From Desmodus rotundus (lineage: Eukaryota > Chordata > Mammalia > Chiroptera > Phyllostomidae), in the NCBI RefSeq assembly GCF_022682495.2, contig NC_071397.1, positions 31,325,427 to 31,389,426 of the forward strand: DNA of 64,000 nt, read 5' to 3'. The stretch's first letter is position 1; each line of letters starts with the position of its first letter. This document shows, piece by piece, positions 34,591 to 46,291 of this stretch. The notes under the pieces were generated by a model that searched no databases, was not told the DNA's origin, and worked only from the letters and a program-made list of their open reading frames with translations. The position numbers and the translations under genes were made by a program.

Positions 34591-35275
34591 CAGGCTTAAG
34601 TACCACAGGGTGGGGCAGAGTAATTCTTGCAGGTGGTGCTATTGCTTCCCCTCAGGCTGATGCCATTTGGAGAGGAGTGGTCTGCCTGAGAAAGATGACT
34701 TATGCAGTATGGGGAATGAGTCAGCACTTGGATCCTGGCAGCTGTTCCTTCAGTTCTATCCCCAGAGCCACCAGCCCCAGACTCTCCTCAAGCATCTCTA
34801 GTCCACTTTGCCCTCCCTCTGTCAGAGCCCAGGGTAAGTGGCTGCAAATGAAATTTTGTGTGTTGGCCCTTTAAGAGGTTCTCTGCATCTCCATCCATTT
34901 CTCCCTGACAGAGAGAAACCCTGCTGCATTTCATAGTTGGATGTTATCTGGGTTCCTTTCTGGCTCTGTTGCTGTAGGTTGGGGAGCCCAGCTTGTGGTT
35001 TCGATCCCACATCTCTCAGGAGGAACCCCCTGGCCACTGACGTATTCCTCTGGCACTTCAGCTGCCACCAGTAGAAGCCCAGCCAGCCCTTTCATGCTAC
35101 CTCTGCATTGCCTACCTGTCATGTTGTGGTGAAGTGGTTTCTTCTGTCTGATCTTGGTTATAAGGCTTTTCTCCATCTAATGTTCAGTTGGTTATCAAGA
35201 TGATTTCTCTACAATTTAGTTGTAATCCCAGACTGGTCCTGGGAGGAGGCTAGTTTAGCTTCCACTTACTCCTCT

Positions 35276-35284
35276 GCCATCTTG
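35276..35284 (-). promoter_or_regulatory. YY1-type motif at the L1 5' end
   Basis: CAAGATGGC on the minus strand, about 10 bp inside the L1 5' terminus. In known mammalian L1s a YY1 site in this position directs accurate transcription start. Activity here is inferred by position only. Confidence 0.6.
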
Positions 35285-35418
35285 GATCCCCTGCCATGGT
35301 CTCTTTAAACTAAGTTATATTTTGGTTTGAAACTAAAGCAACTTTTTCAGACAGAAATTAAGATGCTGCCTTGATGGAAGCCATAATGAATTTTCAACTT
35401 TTCTTAAAGGAGATGTTT

Positions 35419-35878
35419 GTATTATTTTTATTAGGACTGCCATGTACAATTACCACAAACTAGGTGGCTTGAAACAACAGAAATTTATTCTTTTCAAGTT
35501 TGAGAGACCAGAAGGCTGAAATCAAAGTGCCAAAAGTCATATTTCTTCTGAAGACTTCAGGGAAGATTTCTTCCTTGCCTTTGTCTAGCTTTGGGTGTCT
35601 CCCAGCAACCCTTGGCATTCCTTGGCTTGTAGCTGCATCACTCCAGTCTCTTCCTCCGTCATCACATGGCTTCTCTCCTTTGGTCTCCCTGTGTACCTGT
35701 GCAAAATTTTCACGCCTTATAAGGACACCAGTCTTGGGACTTAGGACCTACCCTAATCCAGTGTGACTTCATTAACTATTACATATGTAGACCCTATTTT
35801 CAAATAAGGTCATAGTCACAGGTACCAAGGGTTGGGACTACATGTCTTTGGGGAGGAAACAATTTTACCCATAACCAC
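35419..35878 (-). mobile_element. MLT1-type MaLR LTR, antisense
   Basis: TACCACAAACTAGGTGGCTTG, AAACAACAGAAATTTATTC, CTTGCCTTTGTCTAGCTT, CATTCCTTGGCTTGTAGC, ACCTACCCTAATCCAGTGTGA and TTTCAAATAAGGTCATAGTC follow the complement of MLT1B/C-type LTRs. Near full length, no internal region. Confidence 0.85.
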
Positions 35879-38009
35879 GGTGTTACTGAAAAATTTCTGT
35901 AATTCTCTGGCATTCTGTCTAAAGGATTCTGTGGAATACCTTCCATACCAGCCTTAAATACACAACAGATACTTATTTCATCAAGATTCTTATTGCCAGA
36001 TAATAATTCCTCCTTGCTTCTGATGGCCATTTTATTTAAAATTCTGCATCACTGTTTACTTGATTTAACACTTAGTTCCTTGATATCAGCTCTTCTCTTT
36101 CTCATGATTTTCTCAGTGGGACTTGTCAACTTTTACTTTTTTTCTGAAAGCGTTGGGAGCAAATTCATATGAACCAGAGTAGACATGCCAGTGATCGGGG
36201 TGAGTCACCATTTTCCCCCTGTGTCAGGGATCTGCTGACAGATGCTAATGGTAGCTGTCATTGAACTAAATATGAAACAAAGGTAAAAGAAAACAAGGTT
36301 GGCGCTGCTTTTAATTAAGACACTTAGAATTGTTTTTCTCTCTAAGTCTTCTATAACTACCTTGGATACATTTAGCTAAGTGCTTTTTTTTAATCTAAGA
36401 AAATTTTTGAAGCACCTTATCTTTCAAGGTGACATTAATATAATTTTGAGTGTAGTAATAATAGAGAAAGTTATGAAATTCCATTTAGGATGATAAATTG
36501 AGACCCAACGGTGCCAGATAATAAATTGAGATGCAATAGCACCCTTTTAACTGCATGACTATGTTAGGCTACTATATAGCTATATACAATGTATATAGCA
36601 TACATTGTATATAGTTATATAATAGTTGCTCAAAGTAATGAAACTGCTTGATTCCATCGAGCAGAACTGCAAACCTTTATAATTATAGTAACAAAAGTTG
36701 ATATGTTGTAGTGTAAATATTGCCTAGAAGGAGCCAAGGGTATGGATTTCGAGGTTTCTCAAGGATTATATTATTTTATAACTCTAATATTTACTTGTCT
36801 CCAGCTCAGGGGTTTATAACCTAAGGTCCAAAATGTGGATAGAATCTTTATTTTCACAAACTTTAATATTTGATACCTCCTTCAACTATGAATGTAAGCA
36901 GCAAACCACAGTGGTATTGGCACCAATGGAAACCATAGATCATTTATAAATCACAACACAGTTACTGAAAAAAATGAAATTTAATTTATACTCATCACCA
37001 CTTCAAAATTGTTAGCTACTGGACCTGCTGCTAGACTTTGTTATTTAATGCATTAATACAGAATTTTTTCAATATTTTCCTAATAATTTCCATGTAATCA
37101 TTCTCATTGTAATGTGTTTATTTTATGCATTTAATAAAATGGCTCTACGTGCTTCATGGGACTGCCAAAGTGCCCCACGAAACAAAAAACATTAAGAATC
37201 AATGTGTTAGCTTTAGTCCCCGCTATTTCACAATGTCTAGTTAACAGTAGGCTCAAATATTGGCATTACATATTACTGCATTTCCTTTTCTGTCAACCAA
37301 TTGATTCATCAATTGAAGTATTATTTTTAAAACATTATGATACCTAAATTGGACAAAATGACTGAAGATGCAGGGTCATAAGAATAAAAGTATGACATAA
37401 AATTCCAGTCCTCAAGTACATTTCAGTCTAGTTAGCTACATAGCATATGAATATCTTAAAATAATGACTTAATTTGTATGTTTATAAAAACATTTTCCAA
37501 ATGCTGTCCTACATAAGGACTCATTGGACATCATCAATCATGTCGTTAAGTTGGTAGAGCAAGATCATACCAGTTTCTAAGTAAAGAAATAACTAACTTT
37601 CCCTTAAACAGAGAAAAGATGGAATAAGAAACTGTATAGTTCAGTAGGACTTTTCATTTCATATCACTGTTTCCTTTAAAACTCCTACATCATAAAAATC
37701 CCCAGTCATACATTTCTTAAATTATAAGATGGCCTGTTAGCAATAAAATGGATTGGAAGACCTCAAAACAGGAAAGAGAGGGAGACTACGCTGGGATCAG
37801 GCAAGTAGTTACTGTCCATGAGCTCTGATGCAGTTATGTGCAGGAGTTTTTTATCCCAAGCTTTTCCTAAATGCAAGTACTCCACAAAACCTAGGAGAAG
37901 AGATGACTCAAGCAGAAATAAACCAACCTGGCTTCAGTATCTTCTCATTAGCTGTAACCTTCCTGTTAAGGTACTTTCCCTAAGATTTTTTTTTTATTCA
38001 AAAAGTATT
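35879..38009. other. Unclassified AT-rich DNA with one strong hairpin
   Basis: About 2.1 kb without an assigned gene or repeat. It contains the inverted repeat listed at 36573-36621. Confidence 0.45.
36573..36621. repeat. 21-bp inverted repeat with 7-nt spacer
   Basis: Left arm 36573-36593 and right arm 36601-36621 pair at 20 of 21 positions. The arms hold TATATACAATGTA and its complement, spacer TATAGCA. AT-rich. Could extrude as a cruciform or fold as an RNA hairpin. Confidence 0.9.
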
Positions 38010-38142
38010 TCACTAGAGCATTACTTGGCATCCTGTTACAAATGAGAATCTTGGGCCTCACCCCAGACCTGCTGAATCAGAATCTGAATTTTAACAAGAT
38101 CCTCAAGTGCTCTAAATGTGCATTAAAGTTGGAGAAATGCTG
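38010..38142 (+). mobile_element. MER5A (non-autonomous hAT), partial
   Basis: AATGAGAATCTTGGGCCTCAC, CCCAGACCTGCTGAATCAG, AATTTTAACAAGATCCTC and AAAGTTGGAGAAATGCTG match sense MER5A. The left terminus is degraded. Confidence 0.8.
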
Positions 38143-40124
38143 TTGACTTTAAGCTCAGCCATCAAAACAGAGAGATGACTAAACTCCTACACTTTGCTCT
38201 TCAATAGTTTGAGATTTTGCTGTTGTTTGTACCTTCATCAATAGACATGAGGCCCATACTAATAAAAATGCATTAATCACTTTGGGTGAAAATTTCATTA
38301 AATCAGGTGAGTGTTTCTAAAGAGATGGTGAACAAATTTTCATAATGGTGAGAGCACAGTGCTTAGGAAAACCAGCTTCTGTTGACAACACGAACTTGCC
38401 GGGAATGCTCAGTGAGTGTAAGTGGTAAACATTTAGAGGGAACAAGGCCCAAGTATTGCATTAGGCAAATCATTAGTGCATCGTGTGCCAGCGAAAACTA
38501 ACGCTTTTCCTGTACCAGCTTTGGCATGTTCACACATGAATGTATTTCATTCAGAAAAAGTGAAGGCTGGGTTTATGAGAAACAGATGTGTCACGGTTCA
38601 CCCACTCCCTGACCACCTGTGGTTTGCCCATGACTCAACTTTCTTGAATAAAGGGAGTTAACTCTTGGATCTTGGACAAATTTTAAATTACATATTTATT
38701 TTCTTCCTCTTCATATTTCTCTTCACTGTTCATTGCTATGACAAAACCTTACAATTCAGAGAAATCTGAATAAACTACGAATGAATTCTCAAAACTCCAA
38801 AGCATTTTCATTTAAAAGCAAGTCCTTGCGCTGATGTTTAGATTGTGGTTCTGTTAAAAGTTCAAACAGAATACCAACTTACCCAGCCAATTAGAAAGAG
38901 TACTTTTGGTTTATAGTTTAAAGCCACCTGGTTATGAGGTGTTTGTACTTACTGCTTATTTTGTAGTTATTCTCACTCAGGAATATGCTTTAGATTCCAT
39001 CAGTCAGTCACTTAATCTTCAGCTACCCCGTTCATGGAACAATGTGGGCAAATTAAAACCATTCATATTCCACAGACTTCAGTACCTCCTGTTAAAATTC
39101 ACTCTGAACGCTTCCTCCAATTGCTCACAAGTCGCCAAAAGTAAGGATTTGAACTTCATTATATTTTATTTCTGCTGCTATGCTCTGCTTTCCATTCCCC
39201 AGAAATGGGCAGGGAAATGGTCCAGACATAGGTAGGTGGATGGAAAACTACAAGGCACCAATAGCCCACATAGGGAGTAATTATGTCTTGAACAGTCACT
39301 GACAATATTTTTAAAAAATATTATTTCCATTTATGTAATCAAGTTAAGGCTGTTTTTGACATACCACTGAGGCTTCTTTTTTTAAGAATATTTTTTATTG
39401 TTTCTTCAGAAAGCATTATCTAATTAAAGAAAACATAAATTAATATTGTCTGTCAAAGAAGTACTCACCTTTTATGGGTCAAATTACAATAACAACATTA
39501 TTCAAAAAAGCAAAGCCTTTTTAAAAACCCATAATTACTTCACTGTCTATAATTTTTAATTGAAATGCAAATAATATAGAATTTAAATTCCATAAAACCT
39601 TGGTCTATATATCTTGATATCAAAATGCTGTCCAAAATAGCACATGGGAAATTTTTACATACTTTTTATAAATGGGAGCACTTAAGTGACAAAGAAGTAA
39701 CTAACCTGGCCGCAGTAGGAGACATTCACAAACCTTAAAAAGAACTCCCAAATGTATTTCTTAAGTTAGTGTTTTGTGAGTTCAAATGCACCACCTCTAT
39801 CTAGAGTGAAAGAATGATCGGGAAATAAATAACCTATGCAATCTGATACGATTAAGTATTAATTATTTAGCAATAAAAATTTATTAGAAACCGACTTGAA
39901 TGTCATTTTGAGATTTAGTTTTCAGAAAAGAAAGTATTCCATTTCGACACAGTAGGTTTGAAAACACAGCACTATTTAAAGTTTACTCAGGTCCAAAAAC
40001 CTTCAATAAATTATCAATGTACTTTGGGATTTATTAATTTTAATCATAATAAAACCACTGATATTAAATTGTGATCACAGATGGAGCTATAGAAAGTAAT
40101 AAGCTTTTTAAAATGTTTTTCAGT
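38143..40124. other. Unclassified AT-rich DNA
   Basis: About 2 kb. A short open frame at 38906-39235 has no recognisable domain. No gene supported. Confidence 0.4.
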
Positions 40125-40290
40125 TACACTTTATATTTTAAATAGTTTTTGAGATATAAATCACATAGCAGAAAATTCACCTGTCATAAGTGTAAAATTC
40201 AGTGATTTTTAATAAATTAACCAAGTTGTTCACCCACATCACCATCAGTTTTAGAACATTTTTTCCATCACTCTGATCAGATCCTAATAA
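40125..40290 (-). mobile_element. Old L1 (L1M-type) 3' end, antisense
   Basis: TTTTTGAGATATAAATCACAT, GCAGAAAATTCACCTGTC, GTGTAAAATTCAGTGATTTT and CATCACCATCAGTTTTAGAAC match the antisense 3' UTR of old L1s. Related sequence starts the L1 at 43552. Confidence 0.65.
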
Positions 40291-40889
40291 GATTCCTCAC
40301 ACTTGGTCACATGTCCATTTGATTTAAAAAGTTACAACACTATCACTTCATAATGTAGTTACCCTATAGGGTCAAATATGGCTCTATTTGATATATTAAG
40401 ATCTCTGAATTTGAAGTTAAAATGCTTTGAATTAGATAGATGTATAACAAGAACACCTGGCCCATTGGTCACACTTATACTGATGTTTTATCTGAGAAGA
40501 AAAGCTACAGTGATGCCCAAAGAGTGTAACTTGCCCACGGTAGATTCTTTCACACGACAGTACCCTGAACAAGTTTTACTTTTCAAGCCTTCCACTTTCA
40601 TCCCTTCAGCATATAGTGAGTGAGTTTAATTTATGTCACTCAAAAATATACATCTTTAGAGTATGCCAGTTGACCAAAGATATTATTTTAGATGTTTCTT
40701 GGATAGAGCTGGTAGTGGGGTACAAAAAATAGCTAAAATATGGGGCCTATAATTAAAAAGCCAACAATTTGGCTCAACAGAAAACTCTGTCCAAAATTAG
40801 CTTTAAGATAAGAACGGTTATCCAAAGTAGTGGTAAGCAGTGGTTGGGAAGGGAGAGACACAGGGGGAGGGTAAGCAACAGCGTTGGAG
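40291..40889. other. Unclassified DNA
   Basis: Possibly a degraded antisense MIR at about 40480-40550 (a phrase like AACTTGCCCACGGTAG), too weak to call. Confidence 0.3.
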
Positions 40890-41170
40890 CTGGATCCTAA
40901 GGGCTACACAATGTTTTGATAGAAACGTTCAAAGCTAGTTCCAAGGAGAGGGAGGGTACAGTGTGAGCCAAGGTGTGGACTCTCGAAACTACAGGGCGTA
41001 TTTAGGTAATGAATCATTGAGGTATGATGTGAGCTCAGAGCGGGGAAAAAAGGCTGGGAAACGTGGGTGAGAGTGTAGGTGGAAGCCAGATTTGAGAAGG
41101 CTTGAATAACGTGCCACAGAGGTAAGACTGTTCTCTGCATAACAGGGAACCAAAAGCAACGTTCGGTGGG
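40890..41170 (-). mobile_element. L2/CR1-class LINE fragment, antisense
   Basis: GAGCCAAGGTGTGGACTCTC, GGTATGATGTGAGCTCAGAG, GTGGGTGAGAGTGTAGGTGG and AAGCCAGATTTGAGAAGGC resemble the antisense 3' region of L2 or a related CR1-class LINE. Divergent. Confidence 0.4.
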
Positions 41171-42140
41171 TTTTCCTGTCATCACATCACACTCACATTG
41201 GTTACAAAAAGGACAAATGTAAAGAAAATATACATATTTAGAATGCGAAATTATCAAATAGTTTGAATTACTTGAAACTGCCATTTTTGAATGTCAGGAA
41301 CAGTCAAATATCACCATTTTCATAGAGTTCACCTCAATAAAGTTATCTTTGAATCATGAATGTGTATTTTACCTTTGACTTGTTTAATGAAAAGACATTG
41401 TTGAAATGCGATGTAGTTAAGACTGTGAAAGTCATCACTATAATGTAGCGCAAAAGGCAACGGATCGATTCTGTAATTTCTGACTAACCGCGGCTTCCTA
41501 GATACGCTCTCAGGCACATCACATACCTCTATTCATCACTTGTTACTAGATGCATTTTAAGGACAAATAATGGTCAGAATGTTTATATAAATTTCCCCAA
41601 CTCATTAGCAAGTAAATGATAGCGTTGTGATTCAAACAGACATCTTTTGCTGTGTTTTGGTGGCGGGATTGGGCAGTGCAGTTTGCTGCACGTTGAGATT
41701 AAGCTATTTCTGCCACATGACCAACAATCAATCCCTTCGTGGGAAATGAAAAGTATGTTGAACACCTGTCCTGAATAAGGGACAGAATCAGGCCCCAGGT
41801 AGACAGCAGTCATCAAGAAAGATACTGTCTGTCTTTTTATGGAGCACATATTTGAGTCAACAGACAGATTTTAAAACACTAATCACAACTAATTGCTTCA
41901 CTAAAAGCAAACTATGTGCTCAATACAAAGTACAGGCGGGTGGATACAAGGAGGAACTTATCTTACATACATGAAGGAAGAACAGAATGTGAGCGAAGGC
42001 CTGAAGATGAGTAGCAGTAAACAAGTAAAGGAAATAAAAGGATTTTAGGCAAAGAAAGTAACATAGATGAAGATTTTTGTTTTCCTTAAATAATAACTTT
42101 ATCTCGAGGCACATAAACTTGGAGTCAAAACCAGGGTGTT
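41171..42140. other. Unclassified DNA
   Basis: Possible weak L2-like phrases at 41910-41960. Otherwise nothing. Confidence 0.35.
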
Positions 42141-42239
42141 AAAGAACAGTTTCCTGGGGTGGGGTGGAGGGATGGGAAGAAAAGGCATACAACTGTAATT
42201 GAATAACAATAAAAATTAAAAAAAAAAAAGAACAGTTTC
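42141..42239 (+). mobile_element. 73-bp L1 3' tail with perfect 13-bp TSD
   Basis: The L1 part is 42154-42226: a G-rich stretch (GGGGTGGGGTGGAGGGATGG), GCATACAACTGTAATTGAAT, AACAATAAAAATT and poly-A. AAAGAACAGTTTC at 42141-42153 and 42227-42239 is identical. An extreme 5' truncation of the young L1 family. Confidence 0.95.
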
Positions 42240-42835
42240 AGTTTGCCTGTGCCCCAGCCACAGATACGGGCAGTCCTCCTCAAAAGCAACACCAGTTTTT
42301 CCTCCGAGTGTTCACATCGCATCTCCAGTGTCCCCTCCTGCAGCCCATTACAAGAGTAACAGTCCTCATACCTTCCTGAAGTGCCCATAGCCACAGGTGC
42401 ACAGTTTAAAAGGACAAACCGAGGCAGCCGGTGTGAGTAAAATAGAGAATTAGACTAAGTTATTCGAAGCTCTATTTCTGTCCTAGTGACCTATAATACC
42501 GTGTTTCTGGGCTTCATGCAGGTACTGAAACTACTCCCGACTGAGTAGGCGGCTTTGTGAGAAACAGGGCACAGAGAATATGTGCAGGGGCAAAGGGCGG
42601 GGGCGAAAACCAGCTAACGAAAATCTGAATTCTAGAAGAATGCTTTCTGAAGAGATAGGAAAACCGTGTTCCCACGTATTCAGTCTAAATGTTATCTATA
42701 AACTAATAATTCAAATATAATGCAGTTTCTTGTTTGCTAAAAGTGTAGGAAAATTGCTTTTGTACAGGAAATGTTTTAATTTATTTGTTATTATAACCAA
42801 GAATGTCAAATACTAATTAAAATACATAAGCTAAT
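42240..42835. other. Unclassified DNA
   Basis: No feature supported. Confidence 0.4.
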
Positions 42836-42852
42836 GAGAAAAACTGTTTTAA

Positions 42853-43291
42853 CTTTATTTTTATTTTTGACACTATTACAAATGTCTCCATTCCCCATCC
42901 CACCCCACCCCCGTTAGCCCATCTCCCCCCAACCCTACCCCCTTCCCCTCGGCCACCACCAAACTGCTGTCTGTGTCTATTTGTCATGCATTATGTGCTT
43001 CGGCTCATCCCTTCTCCTTCTTTCCCCAGTCCCCGCCCCTCTGGCAGCTGTCAGTCTATTCATGTGTCCATTGCCTCCGTTTCTATTTTGCTTGTTTTTA
43101 TTTCTTAGATTCCACATATGAGCGAAATCATATGGTATTTGTCCTTCTCTGACTGGTTTATTTCACTTAGCATAATAATCTGCAGGTCCATTCATGCTTC
43201 ACAAAAGGTAAGATTTCCCTCTTTTTCAGCCAAGTACTATTCCACTGTGTAAATGTATCACAGCTTTTTGATCCACTCATCTACTGATCTT
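42853..43291 (-). mobile_element. 5'-truncated L1 3' end, part of a hybrid insertion
   Basis: T-rich tail, then the pyrimidine-rich 3' UTR (CCATTCCCCATCCCACCCC). Then comes the end of ORF2 in reverse (CATATGAGCGAAATCATATGG, CTGGTTTATTTCACTTAGC, GATCCACTCATCTACTGAT). It stops at about 43291, where a SINE head begins in the opposite orientation. Confidence 0.88.
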
Positions 43292-43342
43292 GGCCCTGGC
43301 CAAGTAGTGTGATTGGTTAGAGTGTCGTCCGGATCTGCCAAG
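43292..43342 (+). mobile_element. 51-nt head of a tRNA-derived bat SINE, fused to L1
   Basis: GGCCCTGGCCAAGTAGTG and TTGGTTAGAGTGTCGTCC match the tRNA-like 5' head of an older bat SINE (box-A region present). It begins at the SINE 5' terminus and ends before box B, directly at the right TSD. A 3'-truncated SINE with no tail is unusual. See findings. Confidence 0.75.
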
Positions 43343-44997
43343 GAGAAAAACTTTTAAGATTCAGATAAATAAATCTGACTTTTGGTTATTTTTTCAATTT
43401 TTCTTTTTCTGGAACTAAATTCTTGAATAGAGCAGAATTCATATTTTAGCTTCTTTATATGCAACAGGCTTCGTGTAAGGGTCCTTTTCTTCTGAATGTT
43501 CCACAAAACACCCGTCAGATACTAGGATGTTTCTAAAGATATTTTTAATATCATTTTTATTTTAAGTCAGGTTTATTGAGGTCCAACTTATACGCAGTGA
43601 ATTTACCATTTTTAGACATCCCTATAATTTGGTGAGTTTTAAGAATCCTATGCAGCCATGTCACACCACAATCAAGCTATAGAATACTTCCATCATCCCC
43701 CGAGTTCTTCCGTTTCTGTTCTCTCATTTTAGGTCCTGGCGATCACTGATCTGACTTCTGGCCCTATAGTGTTGCATTTTCCAGAGTGTCACATAAACTT
43801 TTTCACTTGACATAATGTTTTCCAGGTGAATCCATTTTGTTTTATGTATCAGAGTTGATTCCTTTCTATTTTTGAGTTGTATTTCATTGTATAGATATAC
43901 CACAATTTGATTATTCTTTCACCAATTAATGACCATTTTCGGTTATGTCTAGGTTTTGGTGATTGTGAATAAAACTGCTATAACCATTCTCACATCAGTC
44001 TTTTTGTGGATATTTTATTTGGGTAAATATGTAGCAGAGGGAATCTCTATTGTATGGTAAGTGTACATCTAACTTTATTAGAACTGCCAACAGTTTTTTC
44101 AAAGTGGTGATATCATTTTACATTCCCATCAGGAAGGTATGAGAATTTTGGTGGCTCAACATCTAGAACAACAGTCTGTTGTGACAGTTTTTAAATTTTA
44201 GCCATCCCAATTGGTATATAATGGTATCTTATTGTAGTTTCCATTTGCATTTCTCTAATACCTAATTATGGGGAAGACCTTCCATGTGCTACTTACCACC
44301 TATGTCTCTTGTTAGGTGAAGTTATTTTTTTTTATATTTTGCCCATTTCTTTAAAAATAGTTCGCTTTTTAGTAAACAAAAAACAAACAACCTTGATTGT
44401 AAATTTCTTTACAAATTCTGAATGGACGGGTGTTTTATCACATATGTGTTTTGCAAATATTTTCTCCACGTCTATGGCTTGCCTTTTCATTTTTTTAGCA
44501 GCGTCTTTTTCACTTGCATAGATTTCCTACATAGATGATCATGCAGTCTGCAAATAAAAGATAGTTGTATTTATTGCTCTCTAATCTGTATACCTTTTAT
44601 TTCTTTATTATACATGTTTGCATTGCCTAGGACCTCGATTGCAATGCTGAATAGGAGGAGTGAGAGCAGGCACAGTCCAGCCAGGTTTTCCTGATCTTAA
44701 GTGAAAACATTCAGTCTTTCACCTTTCCATGTGCGAGTTGGAGGTTTGTTGGAGGTGCCCTTTATCGGGTTGAGGAAGTTCCTTTATGTCCTGGTTTACT
44801 GTGAGTTTTATTATGAATAGATCCTGAATTTTGTCAAATGATGTTTCTTATCTATAAAGTATATTGCATTTTTATTAATGCGGTTGTTTTTAATCTGCAT
44901 TTCTGGGATAAACTTACTTGGTTGTAATGTATTTTTTTCTGTACCACTGGACTTGATTTACTAACTGTGTGTGTGTGTGATTTGAGAATTTTTTTAT

Positions 44998-45222
44998 CAG
45001 TGATCCTTAACTGAGGACAGTTTTGCTCCTCATCAGACAGTAGGCAAATCTGCAGAAATGTTTGGTTGTTACAACTGGAAGGAGGGGGAAAGATTTGCTA
45101 CTGGCATCTAGTAGGTAGAGGCCAGCGATGCTGCTAAATACCCTAAACTGCACAGGACAGCTCCCTACAACAAAGAATTATCTGGCCCTGAATGTCAACA
45201 GTGCCACGTTTGAGAAGTTCTG
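44998..45222 (+). mobile_element. MER20 nested in the old L1
   Basis: Starts CAGTGATCCTTAACTG and ends GAGAAGTTCTG. Inside are GCAGAAATGTTTGGTTG, CTACTGGCATCTAGTAGG and AAGAATTATCTGGCCC. Flanking octamers TTTTTTAT and CTTTGTAT match at 6 of 8, as expected of a decayed hAT duplication. Confidence 0.92.
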
Positions 45223-45832
45223 CTTTGTATGTTTCCAATCTTTTAAATTTGTTAAGATTTGTTTTATAACCCAGAATATGCCTATCTTGGTGAATGTTCG
45301 AGATACACATAGAAAAAAATGTGCATTCTCTTACCCTTTGGGGAATACCACATAAATGTCAATTAGGTCAACCTGGTTGATAGTGGTGTTTGAGTCTTCT
45401 ATACTCTCATTGAATTTTCTATATACTGGTTTTATAGATTACTGAGAGAAGAGTGTTGCAATCTCCAGCTATAATTGTGAATTTGTTACTTCATTCAGTT
45501 GCATCAGTTTTTACTTCACATATTATGTTAGTTACATTCAGGTTTTCATAAGTTCTTGAAGATTGACATTTTCATCATTACATAACATACCTCTAATTCC
45601 CCGTAATATTTTCTTGTTATAAAGTCTACTTATTATATATTAATGAAGTTACACAAGCTTTCTTTTGATTAGTGTTTTGTGGTGTATTTTTTCATTCTAT
45701 AATTTTTTAACCTGTATACAAGGTCTGTCCAGAACATATCCAGCCACATACTATGAAAAATAGAAACATTTATTGAAGAAGATAGAAGATATAAGAAACA
45801 TTGTACATAGGACAATGACACCTCAGTCCCCT

Positions 45833-46291
45833 TCAAGGTAGGCACCTTTCAAAAATTTTGACTGGTAGGCACCAATCAAAAAACACAGTTAACATGGTCT
45901 TGATCTTGCTGCAACTTTGCCGCATGCCTTCTTCGAACATGGAGAACCAGGCGGCTTCCATTGGGACGACTGGACCACAGCCATAGACGCATGATTTATC
46001 TCTGGTTATGTCCTTCTTGAGGAAATCTGGTTCATTGGTAGTGGTTTGAATTAAATCATTAGCAACTGCAGCACAATGTTCCTTCTGCTCTGGTAGCAGA
46101 AGCCTCGGAACAAATTTTGCCACAACGCATTTCATGCCAAGACCTTGCGTCAAAATCTCTGACATAGCAGTCCTTGGAACCCCCAGATCAGCTTCTAGTT
46201 CTCGCACTGTCAGTCGCCGATCTTTGTTGATTACAGCCCGTACACGTTCAACATTCTCAGGTGTCCTGCTTGTTGCTTGTCTCAGAATCAC
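45833..46291 (-). pseudogene. Mariner transposase remnant (second HTH and start of catalytic domain)
   Basis: A 152-codon open stretch. Residues 8-60 (RTPENVERV..LTVRELEADLGV) are the second helix-turn-helix of the mariner DNA-binding region. Residues 64-80 hold the KFVPRLLLPEQKE linker-like region. Residues around 95 read ITRDKSCVYG where active mariners have TGDESW, so the first catalytic aspartate survives but its neighbours are changed. The second and third catalytic acidic residues are in the deleted part. Upstream coding sequence (first HTH) lies at about 46300-46490 and contains a stop within the first codons. Non-functional. Confidence 0.88.

Larger units (their letters stand above)
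29566..35292 (-). mobile_element. Near full-length LINE-1 (5.73 kb), inactivated
   Basis: In minus-strand order: a 5' UTR (35292 down to about 34600), ORF1 (about 34590-33735), ORF2 (about 33680-29900), a 3' UTR and a poly-A tail at 29575-29566. The 5' terminus carries CAAGATGGC (plus strand GCCATCTTG, 35276-35284), the YY1-type start-site motif of mammalian L1 promoters. Multiple frameshifts and stops break both ORFs, and a 94-bp L1 tail (33007-33100) interrupts ORF2. Full-length structure with a TSD means ordinary retrotransposition of a complete transcript. The decay shows it is no longer active. Confidence 0.93.
29556..35302. repeat. Target-site duplication of the near full-length L1
   Basis: GCCATGGTCT at 29556-29565 and 35293-35302 brackets the element exactly, with the poly-T tail starting right after the left copy. 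Confidence 0.85.
42836..43357. repeat. TSD enclosing the L1/SINE hybrid insertion
   Basis: GAGAAAAACTGTTTTAA at 42836-42852 and GAGAAAAACTTTTAA at 43343-43357. They are alike except for a 2-base (TG) difference. They bracket both the antisense L1 and the sense SINE head, implying a single insertion. Confidence 0.75.

Noticed and set aside
40480..40610. Possible antisense MIR
   Set aside because: Only one short phrase resembles the MIR core. Too weak to annotate.
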